DNA of 64,000 nucleotides. Origin: Sacculina carcini. Taxonomy: Eukaryota > Arthropoda > Thecostraca > Sacculinidae. The notes under the pieces were generated by a model. It was not told the origin of the DNA. It worked only from the letters and a program-made list of their open reading frames with translations, and searched no databases. Below are positions 39,844 through 50,720 of this stretch, piece by piece. The translations under genes were made by a program, and so were the position numbers. The stretch's first letter is position 1; each line of letters opens with the position of its first letter. Where the stretch lies: positions 227,501 through 291,500 of the forward strand of contig OU696589.1 in NCBI GenBank assembly GCA_916048095.2. The letters run 5' to 3'.

Positions 39844-40965
39844 GACTTCTCTGCTGCATTTGACACTGTTAATCATCTGCTTCTTATTGATACCTTGTTA
39901 GACTTAGGCATCAGCGACACAGCTCTCTCTTTCTTTCGCTCTTATCTTTCTGATAGACTTCAGTTTGTTTCTACCTCTGCTGATTCCTGTAGTGAGGCTT
40001 GCCCACTAACTTGTGGTGTACCTCAAGGCTCTGTCTTAGGTCCTCTCCTCTTCAATATGTATCTTACCTCTGTAGGGAAAGTTCTTCGTCGTCACGATGT
40101 GTCCTTTCAAATATTCGCTGACGACATTCAAATCATTCTCTCGTCTGAGTCTATTTCTCACTCTTCAGTAAGTTCTATTATATCTGATATAGAAAGATGG
40201 GCGTTCACTCGTCATCTTAAACTTAATCCTGATAAGACTAAGTATATTCTCTTTCCATCTTCTAATGGTACTACTTCTCTTAGTATACCTCTATCCTGCT
40301 CTGTACGTAGTCTTGGTATCATTCTCGATAGCTCTTTTTCTTTTGATTCACACATCTCTGACATTATCAGGTGCTGTAACTATCAACTTAGGCGTATCTA
40401 TTCCATTCGTAGATATATAAATACCTCTGCTGCCTTTAAGTTAGCTAATTGATTCATCTTTAGTAAAACTCAGTATTGCTGTTCTCTTCTCCTATCGCTC
40501 AACCACCGCCAGCTTAGGAAACTTCAATCTATTATTAATAAGGCCTGTCGTATGATATTTAATCTTCCTTCGGGCTCTCATGTCTCTTCTTCTCTACAAA
40601 AACTTAAGTTACTTCCCATTAAGGCTCTCGTTGAGTATCGTATTTGTTTAATTATTCATTCAGCTCTTCATCTTTGTAAGCCTGCGTATCTGTTTGACCT
40701 CCTCTCTTATAAAACCTCATCTCTTTCTCTTAGGTCTTCTAACGATCCTTTTCTACTAGTTGAACCTTCCTTTCCTTCTAGGCATTCTCACTACAATCGT
40801 TGTTTCTCTATCTTAGGACCTCGTATCTACAATAGGCTATCTCCCTCAATACGCTCAATCAAATCTCTATCTCTTTTCAAAAAACATACTAAAAATTTCT
40901 TTCTCACTAAGTCTTACTACTGTCTTAATAATATTGTATATATTAGTACTGAATATAAGGTCTGA
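39844..40965 (+). pseudogene. LINE-E RT catalytic part and C-terminus
   Basis: It continues DFSAAFDTVNHLLLIDTLLD, CGVPQGSVLGPLLFNMY, FQIFADDIQIILSS (FADD catalytic box) and HLKLNPDKTKYILF. There is a stop at 40450-40452, then CCSLLLSLNHRQLRKLQSII, RYNR-like NRCFSILGPRIYNRLSPSIR and LFKKHTKNFFL. The frame ends near 40965. Confidence 0.85.
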
Positions 40966-41668
<703 letters not shown>

Positions 41669-41694
41669 TGAGTCAGTGTGTGTCTGTGTGTCAT

Positions 41695-41728
<34 letters not shown>

Positions 41729-42056
41729 TGTGTGTGTGTCAGTGTGAGTCAGTGTGTGTGTCAGTGTTAGTCAGTGTGTGTCAGTGTGTGTGTCAGTGTG
41801 TGTGCCAGTGTCTGTGTCAGTGTGTGTGTGTCAGTGTGTGTGTCAGTGTGAGTCAGTGTGTGTGTGTCAGTGTGAGTCAGTGTGTGTCAGTGTGTGTCAG
41901 TGTGTGTGTCAGTGTGTGTGTCAGTGTGTGTCAGTGTGTGTGTCAGTGTGAGTCAGTGTGAGTCAGTGTGTGCGTCAGTGTGTGTGTGTGTGTCAGTGTG
42001 TGTTTGTGTATGTGTACACACGATACTTTGTGTACGCATTGTGTGTCTGTGTGACA
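41669..42056 (+). repeat. (GT)n/GTCAGTGTGT microsatellite array, right part
   Basis: It is a continuation of the array at 37518-37816 beyond LINE-E. It ends at the insertion point of foldback copy B. Confidence 0.9.
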
Positions 42057-42060
42057 AATA

Positions 42061-43569
42061 TACCATTTACAAGTCAATTTGTCAAAAGTGAAAATCAATT
42101 TGGCAAAAGTGAAAATCAATTTGGCTATAGTGAAAATCAATTTGGCAAAAGTGAAAATCAATTTGGCAAAAGTGAAAATCAATTTGGCAAAAGTGAAAAT
42201 CAATTTGGCAAAAGTGAAAATCAATTTGGTAATTCTTACAAATTTAGGTGGTAGTCGCATTGATAATGCATAATCATATTGTTTATTAGTGTTTTAGTAA
42301 CAAATATATTACTCATGCAAATGATATCAATTAACGTTTTATGTTTAAGAAAATATATATATTCTTCTGTGCAAACAACTGCCCTATGGCGCGCACTCTA
42401 TCAGCCAATATATCAGTGTCAGCGTATAGTCACTGTTCTCGGAGAGCACTCGCGAGCAAATCGTGCACACACACACACAAATCTACAGAAACATCACACT
42501 TTCAGAGACGGTACATTCCGTCTTATGGCAAGTGTTCAGGCATCACGTGCGAATAGCGCTTGTCGTTGCTAGCCATCTGTACTATGTTTTATAGAGTACG
42601 GTATATATTTTGTATATGGTGTCTATTTGTGTGTTCAAGGTAGTGCTAGTGTGAGTGTAGGTAGTGTGTATGTTGTATGCACCTGGTATGAGCGAGCAGG
42701 GGGATACAGGGGGTGGGGCAGTGCGCGCCATAGGGCAGTGCGCGCCATAGGGCAGTTGTTTGCGCAGAACGTTTGTGCGTGTTTGTTAGTGAATGTGTTT
42801 CAGTGGGCCATGTTGCGTTGTGATTGTGTTGAGTTGTGATATCTTGCTTTGTTGCTAGAATTTAAGTACACGCGCTGGTGATATATACGCTGACATTGCT
42901 ATATTGGCTGATAGAGTTCCTCATAAAGTAAGTAATTACGGTACATATCTGCATTGTAATTGTAGTACATACCATAACACATAATTGTATAGTACATAGT
43001 AAGTAGTACTTATCTGTGTTTTACGACTAATGCTAAATTGTTCATGTGAAATACAATAAAATTTACTGATGACAATTAAGTTTGATATTTAATGTCAAAT
43101 CAATAACATACATTGTGGTTCTAACTGGGACAATTTTGATCTCAATTGGGACAAATGAAATTGTAAAAAGTATAGTTTATTTTATTATTAACCTTGAATC
43201 GGAGCTAAGCCCAATCACTTAATAGATTATTTTGATGCTAATATAATGGACTTCATCAACAAATATATCCCTACATGACAGCTTCTTAAACTATATATAT
43301 TCTTAAACATAAAACATTAATTGATATCATTTGCATGAGTAATAAACTTGTTACTAAAACACTAATAAACAATATGATTATGCATTATCAATGCGACTAC
43401 CACCTAAATTTGTAAGAATTACCAAATTCATTTACACTTTTGCCAAATTGATTTTCACTTTTGCCAAATTGATTTTCACTTTTGCCAAATTGATTTTCAC
43501 TTTTGCCAAATTGAATTTCACTTTTGCCAAATTGATTTTCACTTTTGCCAAATTGACTTGTAAATGGTA
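42061..43569. mobile_element. TA-flanked foldback element, copy B (1509 bp)
   Basis: It has the same ends and 21-bp unit arms as copy A, with TA at 42059-42060 and 43570-43571. Its internal sequence matches copy A in reverse orientation (compare 42360-42900 with 39020-39590 reversed), so the two copies are inverted relative to each other. The second unit from the end carries AAATTC instead of AAAATC in three of the four arms of A and B. Confidence 0.88.
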
Positions 43570-43571
43570 TA

Positions 43572-44278
43572 GAGATTGGACCTCAAAAAACGGTTTTTTG
43601 TTTTTTTAAGAGTCATGCAAAGAATTCAAATTATGGAAATGATATATTTGGGATGTTAAATGAATTATTTTTTATCAACACATGAGTTATTCATGCTATT
43701 AGTGACACTATCAAATTGAATTATCATTAAATATGCACAATATAATTGTTATAATGTGACTGAAAGCCCTAATATCATTGTTTGCACGGTAATGTGCGGC
43801 ACTTCTATATACAGTACAGTTTTGCATTCCATTATTGAGTTAATTATTGTATAAGAAAGGAAGGTTTGAGAACCGTTTTTTCTGCTAAAACCTGAAACTG
43901 TTTTAAAAAAACAACAGGCTGCATAATTTATTTTTATTTTTTACATATTACCTTTTTCCTACCAGAAATGAACTACGTTGATTATAATAAGTGTCATCAT
44001 TTCATTCAGCAGATCAATTATTTGCAAATATGGAAGTACAAACACTGCAAATATTGCAATAATTACACAAAGACTACAAATATACACACAAACTTAGTGT
44101 TCCTAATGAGACTAAGAATAAAAGCGGGTCGCATTAATCAGAGTGGCAATCCTCACAAGAAAAACGGGCAATATTTTCGTGTAGGAAAAAAACGACTGAG
44201 GAAATATATTTAATGTACAAAAAGGTATTTGAACACAAATAACTACATCAAAGAAACCATCATCCATAAAACCAGCTC
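43572..44278. other. AT-rich stretch, no firm gene
   Basis: On the plus strand a T/C tract ending CTACCAG (43965) precedes an 81-codon AT-rich frame (43968-44213) of basic, Asn/Tyr-rich composition without a recognisable family. I do not call it a gene. The rest may be the 3' flank of the exon-like segments at 44279-44573 (minus). Confidence 0.35.
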
Positions 44279-44361
44279 TTAAAACAGGTTACTAACAAAA
44301 ACACAATTTATTTGGTTCAGCTTTCCTTGATCTGCCGCCAATTTTTTCAAAATCTCTACAT
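44279..44361 (-). CDS. Candidate terminal exon of an unrecognised host gene
   Basis: On the minus strand a long T run ends in ATTGGAAG (acceptor), followed by codons reading VEILKKLAADQGKLNQINCV and a TAA at 44281-44279. The two bases before the first whole codon complete the phase-1 split codon left by the upstream candidate exon (44430-44573). The family is unknown. The call rests on compatible splice phase and protein-like composition only. Confidence 0.35.
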
Positions 44362-44429
44362 CTTCCAATGCCGTTAAAAAAAAAATATTTTGAAAAAACC
44401 ATTGATTAATAAAAAAGTTTAAATGTTAC

Positions 44430-44573
44430 CTGAACGTACACCAATCAGTTCCATAGAGACTGTTCTAGAAAGCTTTGTTTCATTAAAAAGCGTTAGTTTA
44501 AATAAACGTTTGTCAAAATAACACTTGAACAGCCAATTCACTTGTCTTGCTTTGTTGTCAACATCTTCTGAAT
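44430..44573 (-). CDS. Candidate internal exon of the same unrecognised gene
   Basis: The 144-bp segment has an acceptor TGTACAG| at 44574 and a donor TTCAG|GTAACA after 44430. Between them one frame is open for 47 codons in AT-rich DNA (SEDVDNKARQVNWLFKCYFD, then LFNETKLSRTVSMELIGVRS). The other two frames stop within 12 codons. Splicing to 44361 keeps the frame and ends at a TAA. Any upstream exon would lie beyond gypsy5 (44650-49093), which then sits in the preceding intron. I do not recognise the protein. Confidence 0.4.
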
Positions 44574-44649
44574 CTGTACATTAATCAAACGAATTTAAAA
44601 CCAGTTTGAAGAGCACCATTGCATTTTTTCATAAAAAAACATGCTTTTG

Positions 44650-44805
44650 TGGGCCGACGGTAGTATCGCCATCTGTTGGCCGGGTTTTAATCCGGTGTAG
44701 TGCTTCATGTCATTGACTTGTATTTATGTTCGTGTGTTGTCATTGAGTCTTGTGTGCGTAATTATATCAGTCGTGTTCTTTCTGCGTGTTTGACGGTTAC
44801 TTCAG
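44650..44805 (+). repeat. 5' LTR of gypsy5
   Basis: It begins TGGGCCGACGGTAG and is a direct repeat of 48938-49093. Confidence 0.9.
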
Positions 44806-45145
44806 TGGTGACCCCAGATACAGTCCTCCTTAAATGGACGACATTTCAGAAAGTTTCATCACCCGCGCATCTGCACATGCGTCGTCTGTCAGTGTTCCGT
44901 CAATGGAGAATATTCCAGAGCTCGTTATGGCCGCACGTGTCGAACTACCAACGTTCGATACAATGGACCTCGATACATGAATTGCTATGTCCGACAATTT
45001 AATGGCGGATGCTGGCATCACAGCGCAGACCACCATGATGAGGAAGGTGCTGGCTAAATTACCAGCGTCGCATTTCCGCATGGTGAAAGACCTGGCCACG
45101 GCAAGTCCAATTCCGTCTGACTGCTACATGTAGCTGTGTGCTCGA

Positions 45146-47728
45146 TTGAAGAAGCGTCTTCAGCTCACCCGAGCACATCGACTGAGGCGGCTGAACAGCT
45201 TGCCTGCCGAATTGGGATCACGTCGGCCCTCAGAGTTGTTTGCTGACATCGAGATTTTGTATCCGAACGATATAGAGCACGAGATAATCGTCGAGACATT
45301 TTTGGGCCGTCTGCCTCCTGCACTTCGGCCGCTGTGCCGTGAGTGGCTTGAAAAAATGTCTTTGGTAGAAGTCGCCGTTAAAGCAGACACATATCATCAG
45401 CTCACACAGACAGTGTCAGCGACCATTCACGATTCCAGACCCGATGATGATTCTGCAGTGGTCTCATCAACTCGCCAAGCTCAAGCACGTCTAGCGAAGC
45501 CAGCGGCCAGCTATCGTCAAGTGGCATCAGATCGTCGTTCAGCGTCGTCCACCTCAGACACCTTTGTTAATCGCTGGTGCAGAAGCCATCGACAATGGGG
45601 ACCTGCGGCTCGCAAGTGTACAGGCACGTGCACATTCGCCATCGATGCAGGGAGACGCACACCGCAGCCGGCACTAGTGGCGGTGACTGGTTGCAATTCC
45701 ACGTGCCACTTGCTTCACGTCACTGATCGCAGCAGCCGTCACTACCTCGTCGACAGCGGCAGCGAGGTGTCACTGCTGCCCGCCACATGCTCACGTGAAA
45801 CCCCGCTGTCTGCGCCAGTACTCCGCGCGGCAAACGGCTCGAAAATCCTCGTCTACCAGCGTGATTTCCGCCTTGAGGTTGACCTGTGCCTCGGCAGGAT
45901 CTACCCGTTCAAGTTTTTGGTGGCGGGTGTGCCTTCACCAATTCTGGGAGCGGACTTCCTCCGCGAGTACGGCTTGGTGGTAGACCTGCGCGGCCGCCGC
46001 CTGATCGACAGTGTCACTCACTTGTCCACTGTCAACAGACACACATGGATGCTGCCTCATCCCGACGTGGCTCATATCAGTGCGGCACAACATACGGCCT
46101 ATGACGGCGCCAGCTCCGAAGGTGTGCGCAGAAGCGACTCATTCCGCCGTCTGTGCGCACCACCAACAGGTTTCCCAGGTATAAATTTACCGGGTGTGGA
46201 ACACCGAATCCTCACTAAAGGTGCACCTGTTCACGCGCGCTCCAGGCGGCTCATGCCTGGTAAGATGGCTGCAGCGAGGCATGAGCTCGACGAGCTGCTC
46301 AATCGCGGCATCCTCGTCCCCTCATCATCACCATGGGCGAGTCCGATACATCTGGTCGAGAAAGACGGAGGTTCGGCATATCGCATGGTTGGGTGTTATG
46401 AGCGCTTGAACAATATAACCACACCTGACAGGTACCCCATACCACACCTACAGAGCTTCGCTGATATGCTGGACGGTGCTCGTTTGTTCAGCAGACTTGA
46501 CCTGGCGCGCGCCTTCGCGCAAATTCCCGTCGCCGAAGAAGATCAACAGAAGACTGCCATCATCACACCATTCGGGCTGTTTCATTACACGCGAATGCCG
46601 TTCGGGCTGTGTAACGCGGCCCAAACATTCCAGCGCCTGATTGACTCGGTAATCCGCGGTATGCCTCGTGAATACGCCTACATTGACGACATCTTGGTTA
46701 ACTCGCCGGACGCTGAGACTCATCACCGAGACCTCCAAGAGCTGTTCAGGCCGTTGTCAAGTGTGGGTTTGGTGGTGAAACCAGAAAAATGTGTTTTTGG
46801 TCGCGAAAGTGCGAGCTTCCTCAGCTTGGAAGTGTCTCCTAAGGGCATCAGTCCTCTTCCGGAAAGAGTGGCTGACTTGTGCGCCATGCAATCACCACGC
46901 AACGACACCGAGTGTCGCAGATTCATTGGCATGGTGAATTTCTTTCACAGGTTTATACCCAGCCTTGCCGCAGCCCTAGCGCCGCTGCACACAGCAGTAC
47001 ATTCACGCCCGTTCGAGTGGGGCGATAAACAAGAATCTGCTTTTCAAAAGGCGAAAACAATGCTGGCCATCGCATCTCGTCTCGCCTACCCTCAACAAGA
47101 TGCTCCCACACAGGTCATTGCGGATGCTTCTGATGTGGCCGTCGGTGCAGGCATTCAGCAATTCCAACACGGTCGATGGGTACCGCAGGCGTACCATTCG
47201 CGTGCTCTTAGCAAGGGAGAACTGAAGTTGAGCACCGGCGACAAGGAGCTGTTCGCTCTCTTCAGCGTCATCAAGCGGTTTCGCCATCTGTTAGAGGGTC
47301 GACCTGATCTCCATCTGCTGACAGACCACAAACTGCTCGTACACGCTTTCACCAGTGCCAGTGAGCGATCGGCACGGGTGCAGCGTCAGCTTGCTTTCAT
47401 TAGCGAGTTTACGACCGACATCCAGCACTTGCCTGGCTCGAGGAACGCTGCCGCCGACTGTTTGAGCCGTCCTCATGATGCCACCCCTCCTGCCACCATC
47501 GCAGAAGTAACGCACTTTCACAGTGAACAGAGCATTTATGTGAAGCGGTTTGCACTAGCTCAAATAAACGCACCAGACGTCTCCGTGTTGGCCGATAATT
47601 CCTCTCTCAAAATCAAGCGCCGCCCGGTCACTGGAGTTCCCTCTGGTCTCCTGGTATCAACGTTGACCGGAATCGATCGTCCACTGGTGCCCGAAGCACT
47701 TCTGCGCGAAATCTTCGACCGATTCTAG
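45146..47728 (+). CDS. gypsy5 gag C-part, protease, RT and RNase H
   Basis: The 860-codon frame has a gag with WCRSHRQWGPAARKCTGTC (CHCC knuckle) near residue 150, a protease YLVDSGSEVSLLPA near 203, an RT with FSRLDLARAFAQIPVAEEDQ, PFGLCNAAQTFQRLI and EYAYIDDILVNSP, the connection FIGMVNFFHRFIPS, and RNase H ADASDVAVGAGIQQF with TDHKLL and AADCLSR. Block order and the YIDD box match gypsy2, its relative in this window. Confidence 0.9.
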   Translation: MKKRLQLTRAHRLRRLNSLPAELGSRRPSELFADIEILYPNDIEHEIIVETFLGRLPPALRPLCREWLEKMSLVEVAVKADTYHQLTQTVSATIHDSRPDDDSAVVSSTRQAQARLAKPAASYRQVASDRRSASSTSDTFVNRWCRSHRQWGPAARKCTGTCTFAIDAGRRTPQPALVAVTGCNSTCHLLHVTDRSSRHYLVDSGSEVSLLPATCSRETPLSAPVLRAANGSKILVYQRDFRLEVDLCLGRIYPFKFLVAGVPSPILGADFLREYGLVVDLRGRRLIDSVTHLSTVNRHTWMLPHPDVAHISAAQHTAYDGASSEGVRRSDSFRRLCAPPTGFPGINLPGVEHRILTKGAPVHARSRRLMPGKMAAARHELDELLNRGILVPSSSPWASPIHLVEKDGGSAYRMVGCYERLNNITTPDRYPIPHLQSFADMLDGARLFSRLDLARAFAQIPVAEEDQQKTAIITPFGLFHYTRMPFGLCNAAQTFQRLIDSVIRGMPREYAYIDDILVNSPDAETHHRDLQELFRPLSSVGLVVKPEKCVFGRESASFLSLEVSPKGISPLPERVADLCAMQSPRNDTECRRFIGMVNFFHRFIPSLAAALAPLHTAVHSRPFEWGDKQESAFQKAKTMLAIASRLAYPQQDAPTQVIADASDVAVGAGIQQFQHGRWVPQAYHSRALSKGELKLSTGDKELFALFSVIKRFRHLLEGRPDLHLLTDHKLLVHAFTSASERSARVQRQLAFISEFTTDIQHLPGSRNAAADCLSRPHDATPPATIAEVTHFHSEQSIYVKRFALAQINAPDVSVLADNSSLKIKRRPVTGVPSGLLVSTLTGIDRPLVPEALLREIFDRF

Positions 47729-47782
47729 GGCCTGCACCAACCCGGTGCCCGAGCAACTCGTCGGTTAATATCTGAGCGTTTC

Positions 47783-48841
47783 GTGTTTCAGCGAGTGTCT
47801 TCAAAGGTGGATGAGTGGACCAAGACGTGCACCAGGTGTCAACTTTGCAAAGTCTCCCGCCACCAGCATACGCCACTGAAGCGTCCACCGCTGCCGAGCA
47901 ACCGGTTCGAGGCGCTTCACATCGACATTGTCGGGCCGTTGCCAGAGGCCGACGGCTACCGGTATCAATGTACTCTCATAGACCGACTCACGCGGTACCC
48001 TGAGGCCGTGCCCATGACAGACGCTACTGCGCAAAGCTGCGCAAAAGTCCTGCTCGACTGGGTTTCACGTTTCGGTCTGTGCCTCAATATCATGTCCTAC
48101 CGACGCTAGCAGTTCGTCTCCGACCTGTGGAAAGAGCTCTGGTCTCTGTTGGGCGTGAAACTTATCACCACCTGGGCGTACATGCCGCAACAGAACGGCA
48201 TTATAGAGCGTGTTCACAGACAGCTGAAGACGTCGCTCACGGCATCTTTGCGAGACTATGTCGCCTTGCCGTCCGCTCTTCCAGTTGTGCTGATGGGCCT
48301 CAGGGCGGCTCACAAGTGCGACCTGGGCTCATCACCAGCCGAACTAGTCTTTGGCGAACCGCTGCGACTACCCGGGCAGTTCTTCTCACCGGCAGAGACA
48401 CAGCCGACCACAGAGACTGTCCGTCGTCTGAACAATGCCATGTCCCGCCTGCGTCCCATGCCGACCGCCTGGCATTGTCGTCACGAACAGAACCGGCCGT
48501 ATGTCTCTCCTGACCTCTCTACAGCAACGCATGTGTTCGTGAGGGTGGACGCCCAAAAACCATTGCTTACACCGCCGTACCAGGGCCCGTACGCCATCAT
48601 CAGCCGCGGCAGCAAAGCGTTCGTGCTGGACCGAAGAGGCCGCCAAGAGACAGTCGCTGTGGATAGACTGAAGCCAGCATATCTTGAGAGGGCCACCGAC
48701 ACATACCCAGTGAGCACGCCCGCCACTGAACCGACACCTGGCCCTACCACGGTGCCGACACCTGCTCCACCTGTCCATGCGCCAAGTATCGTATGGTCTC
48801 GTCGTGACAGGCCTATTAGACCACCGGCGCGTTTTACATAA
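47783..48841 (+). CDS. gypsy5 integrase
   Basis: Integrase blocks are WTKTCTRCQLCKVSRHQHTP (zinc-binding CC), HIDIVGPLPEADGYRYQCTL (core Asp), then ITTWAYMPQQNGIIERVHRQ and LVFGEPLRLPGQF. The C-terminal part reads HVFVRVDAQKPLLTPPYQGP and VDRLKPAYL. It is spread over more than one frame; only the parts are noted. Confidence 0.85.
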
Positions 48842-48937
48842 TTCTATTTTCCCTCTCAAGTGACATAATTGTGTTGGTTCTATAATCATAGTCATTTTTC
48901 TTGTTATTTTCGGTGCTCGACACCTGGGGGGAAGATT

Positions 48938-49093
48938 TGGGCCGACGGTAGTATCGCCATCTGTTGGCCGGGTTTTAATCCGGTGTAGTGCTTCATGTCA
49001 TTGACTTGTATGTATGTTCGCGTGTTGTCATTGAGTCTTGTGTGCGTATTTATATCAGTCGTGTTCTGTCTGCGTGTTTGACGGTTGCTACAG
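48938..49093 (+). repeat. 3' LTR of gypsy5
   Basis: It is a direct repeat of 44650-44805. Confidence 0.9.
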
Positions 49094-50023
49094 TTTCTTT
49101 GAAAAAACAAATGATTACTCAATGAATTTGTTTTGTTCTGCTGACAAACTATTTCAAATATCCACATAATTAAACCTATCTCTACAAACATGGGTTTTCC
49201 CAATGAAAAAACCTATACCACCGGACCCGGATGCACTTTCAAACAGTCTCCTGAGGTATTTATTGATAAATATTTTTGTTTTATATAGTATTATCAAATT
49301 ATCTTTGAAATATGACACGTAAAGATGTACAAAACGTCAATTAAACACGTTTCTATGTACAAAAAATCCAACGTCCGATGACACTTGGGGATAATTATAT
49401 AAAAAAACATAAGAACAAAAATCCTAAAATACATGTTTTTCCCCAAATAAACCGCAAAAAAACGTTTTTTGAATTACTAGTGGCAACACAAACTCTCACA
49501 AACACACATACACAATTGCGAACAATCGTGGATAGTGTATAATGGACCTCTGTAGGATTGCTCTGAGAATGGTATGAATTGAAACGTGAATAATTGACAA
49601 CAACAACATGTATTTGATATAGCGCACTTTCGAGGGCATTGACGCCTGCATTTTGCTACATTAATCTAAAGTAAAATCAATTCTGTTAGGCTCTATAACA
49701 GAGCTAATTTATTTTTGTGGATATCGAGTTGACATGTGTGCTCTCACACATGATAACTGTGAAGAATTCAAGTGTTCCCATAAGCGCGATTAGTGAAGTT
49801 ATCCTTGCTATTCAAACGATATTCTACCCAACGATATGAAGGATGGGATGTCATATGGTCTGCAGGCCTGTGAACCCCTTAAACACCATTTATCATCATC
49901 ATCATCATCATATGAAATATGATGAACTGTTGACCCGCAATGCCAATTTGGTTTCAGTTTGATCCTGGTTTATGATAGCCGCTTACCGTTGATTCACGGC
50001 TAAAATAAGTTTAAATTAAAGTA
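49094..50023. other. AT-rich sequence, microsatellite remnants, no firm gene
   Basis: The plus frame 49168-49232 (TNMGFPNEKTYTTGPGCTFK) ends in CTGAG|GTATTT, which could be a donor, but no acceptor or partner exon is found. CA-rich sequence lies near 49500-49520, a degraded copy of the block also at 36983 and 50370 near 49570-49660, and (CAT)n at 49893-49911. Confidence 0.35.
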
Positions 50024-50190
50024 CAGTCAACAATCCACATAACGGACCTCCAAATAGTGGAACACTTCCATGGGCCCGAACAAAAACATTTCAAATACGT
50101 GTTCATTCCTACAAATAGCGGGATTTAAACATCCGAATACCGGAAACCTTCAAATAGCGCAATGTCCGATTGGCCTCTCCTTACATAGCA
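50024..50190 (+). repeat. Possible pogo/Tigger-type terminal fragment
   Basis: After TA, the sequence CAGTCAACAATCCACATAAC, then GGACCTCCAAATAGTGGAAC and repeated AAATAGCGGG motifs, resembles pogo-type inverted-repeat ends (CAGTCAAAC..CGATATAACGGACCTC). Only one end is seen and no transposase. Confidence 0.35.
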
Positions 50191-50676
50191 CACCTACACA
50201 AATCGGACAACGAGGGTTCTGTGTGATTCTTAAATAGAAGATACATATTGACACAATTTTTCATGAGTGGAGCAACCACACATACACACACACAAACTCG
50301 CATACATATACAAACATACACACACAATGTGCATGTGCATTCGTGCATAGTGTACCTCTGAGAGATACCTGTGAATGGGATGAGTGGAAACGGGATATTT
50401 GACGCTTGCATTCTGCTGCATTTTGAGTGTGTATGTGTCTGTGTGTGTGCGGGTGAGTCTGTGTGTGTCGCGGGTTAGTCTGTGTATGTCAGTTAAGTTA
50501 AAACCCTCGATGGCAATGTACCATTGGCTACATGAGCGCTTGTTTGTTGCGCTTGATTTACGGTTCAAAAGTGGATTGAAATTTAATAGGTGTATAACAT
50601 AAGTAGCTGAGTAAGCATAATTATAAGTAATTTTAATAGGATGCCCACGAAGCTACGTGACTCACGCAGTGCGAAT
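50191..50676. other. CA/TG microsatellite stretch
   Basis: There are CA runs near 50277-50335 and TG runs near 50425-50490, with the shared block GAATGGGATGAGTGGAAACG at about 50373 and TTGCATTCTGCTGCATT. No gene is seen. Confidence 0.5.
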
Positions 50677-50679
50677 CTA

Positions 50680-50720
50680 CTAGCGACAATCACCGCACGA
50701 AGCGCGGAATTTGTCGCTAG
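50680..50720 (+). repeat. Nested hairpin ending in CTAG (Helitron-like 3' end?)
   Basis: CTAGCGACAA (50680-50689) pairs perfectly with TTGTCGCTAG (50711-50720). Between them CCGCACGAAGCGCGG (50693-50707) forms an inner hairpin. A GC hairpin 10-13 bp before CTAG followed by T is the Helitron 3' pattern. The outer stem is unusual for that. A second copy of the left part is at 37160-37187. Confidence 0.45.

Larger units (their letters stand above)
44650..49093 (+). mobile_element. gypsy5, Ty3/gypsy element, CsRn1-like lineage
   Basis: The LTRs are 44650-44805 and 48938-49093 (156 bp each, about six differences), so it is older than gypsy1 and gypsy3. TGGTGACCCC at 44806, adjacent to the 5' LTR, is a Trp-type primer site as in gypsy2. 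The tract CTGGGGGGAAGATT precedes the 3' LTR. Parts in order: gag with CHCC knuckle, protease, RT, RNase H, integrase. It is fairly complete with a handful of breaks, mainly in gag and the front of the integrase. The target duplication is not clear (TTTG against TTTC). Confidence 0.92.

Noticed and set aside
42061-42273. Heptad-like peptide repeats (AKVKINL) that could be a coiled coil
   Set aside because: They are the translation of the 21-bp minisatellite in the foldback arms, seen in both orientations and in several frames, without start context or conservation pressure.
43968-44213. 81-codon plus-strand frame after a possible acceptor
   Set aside because: The basic Asn/Tyr/Lys-rich peptide is typical of AT-rich non-coding DNA. 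There is no partner exon and no family features.
49150-49232. Possible plus-strand exon (TNMGFPNEKTYTTGPGCTFK) with donor
   Set aside because: There is no acceptor, no in-frame partner and an upstream stop close by; the minus strand of the same stretch is equally open. Left as a remark in the spacer entry.
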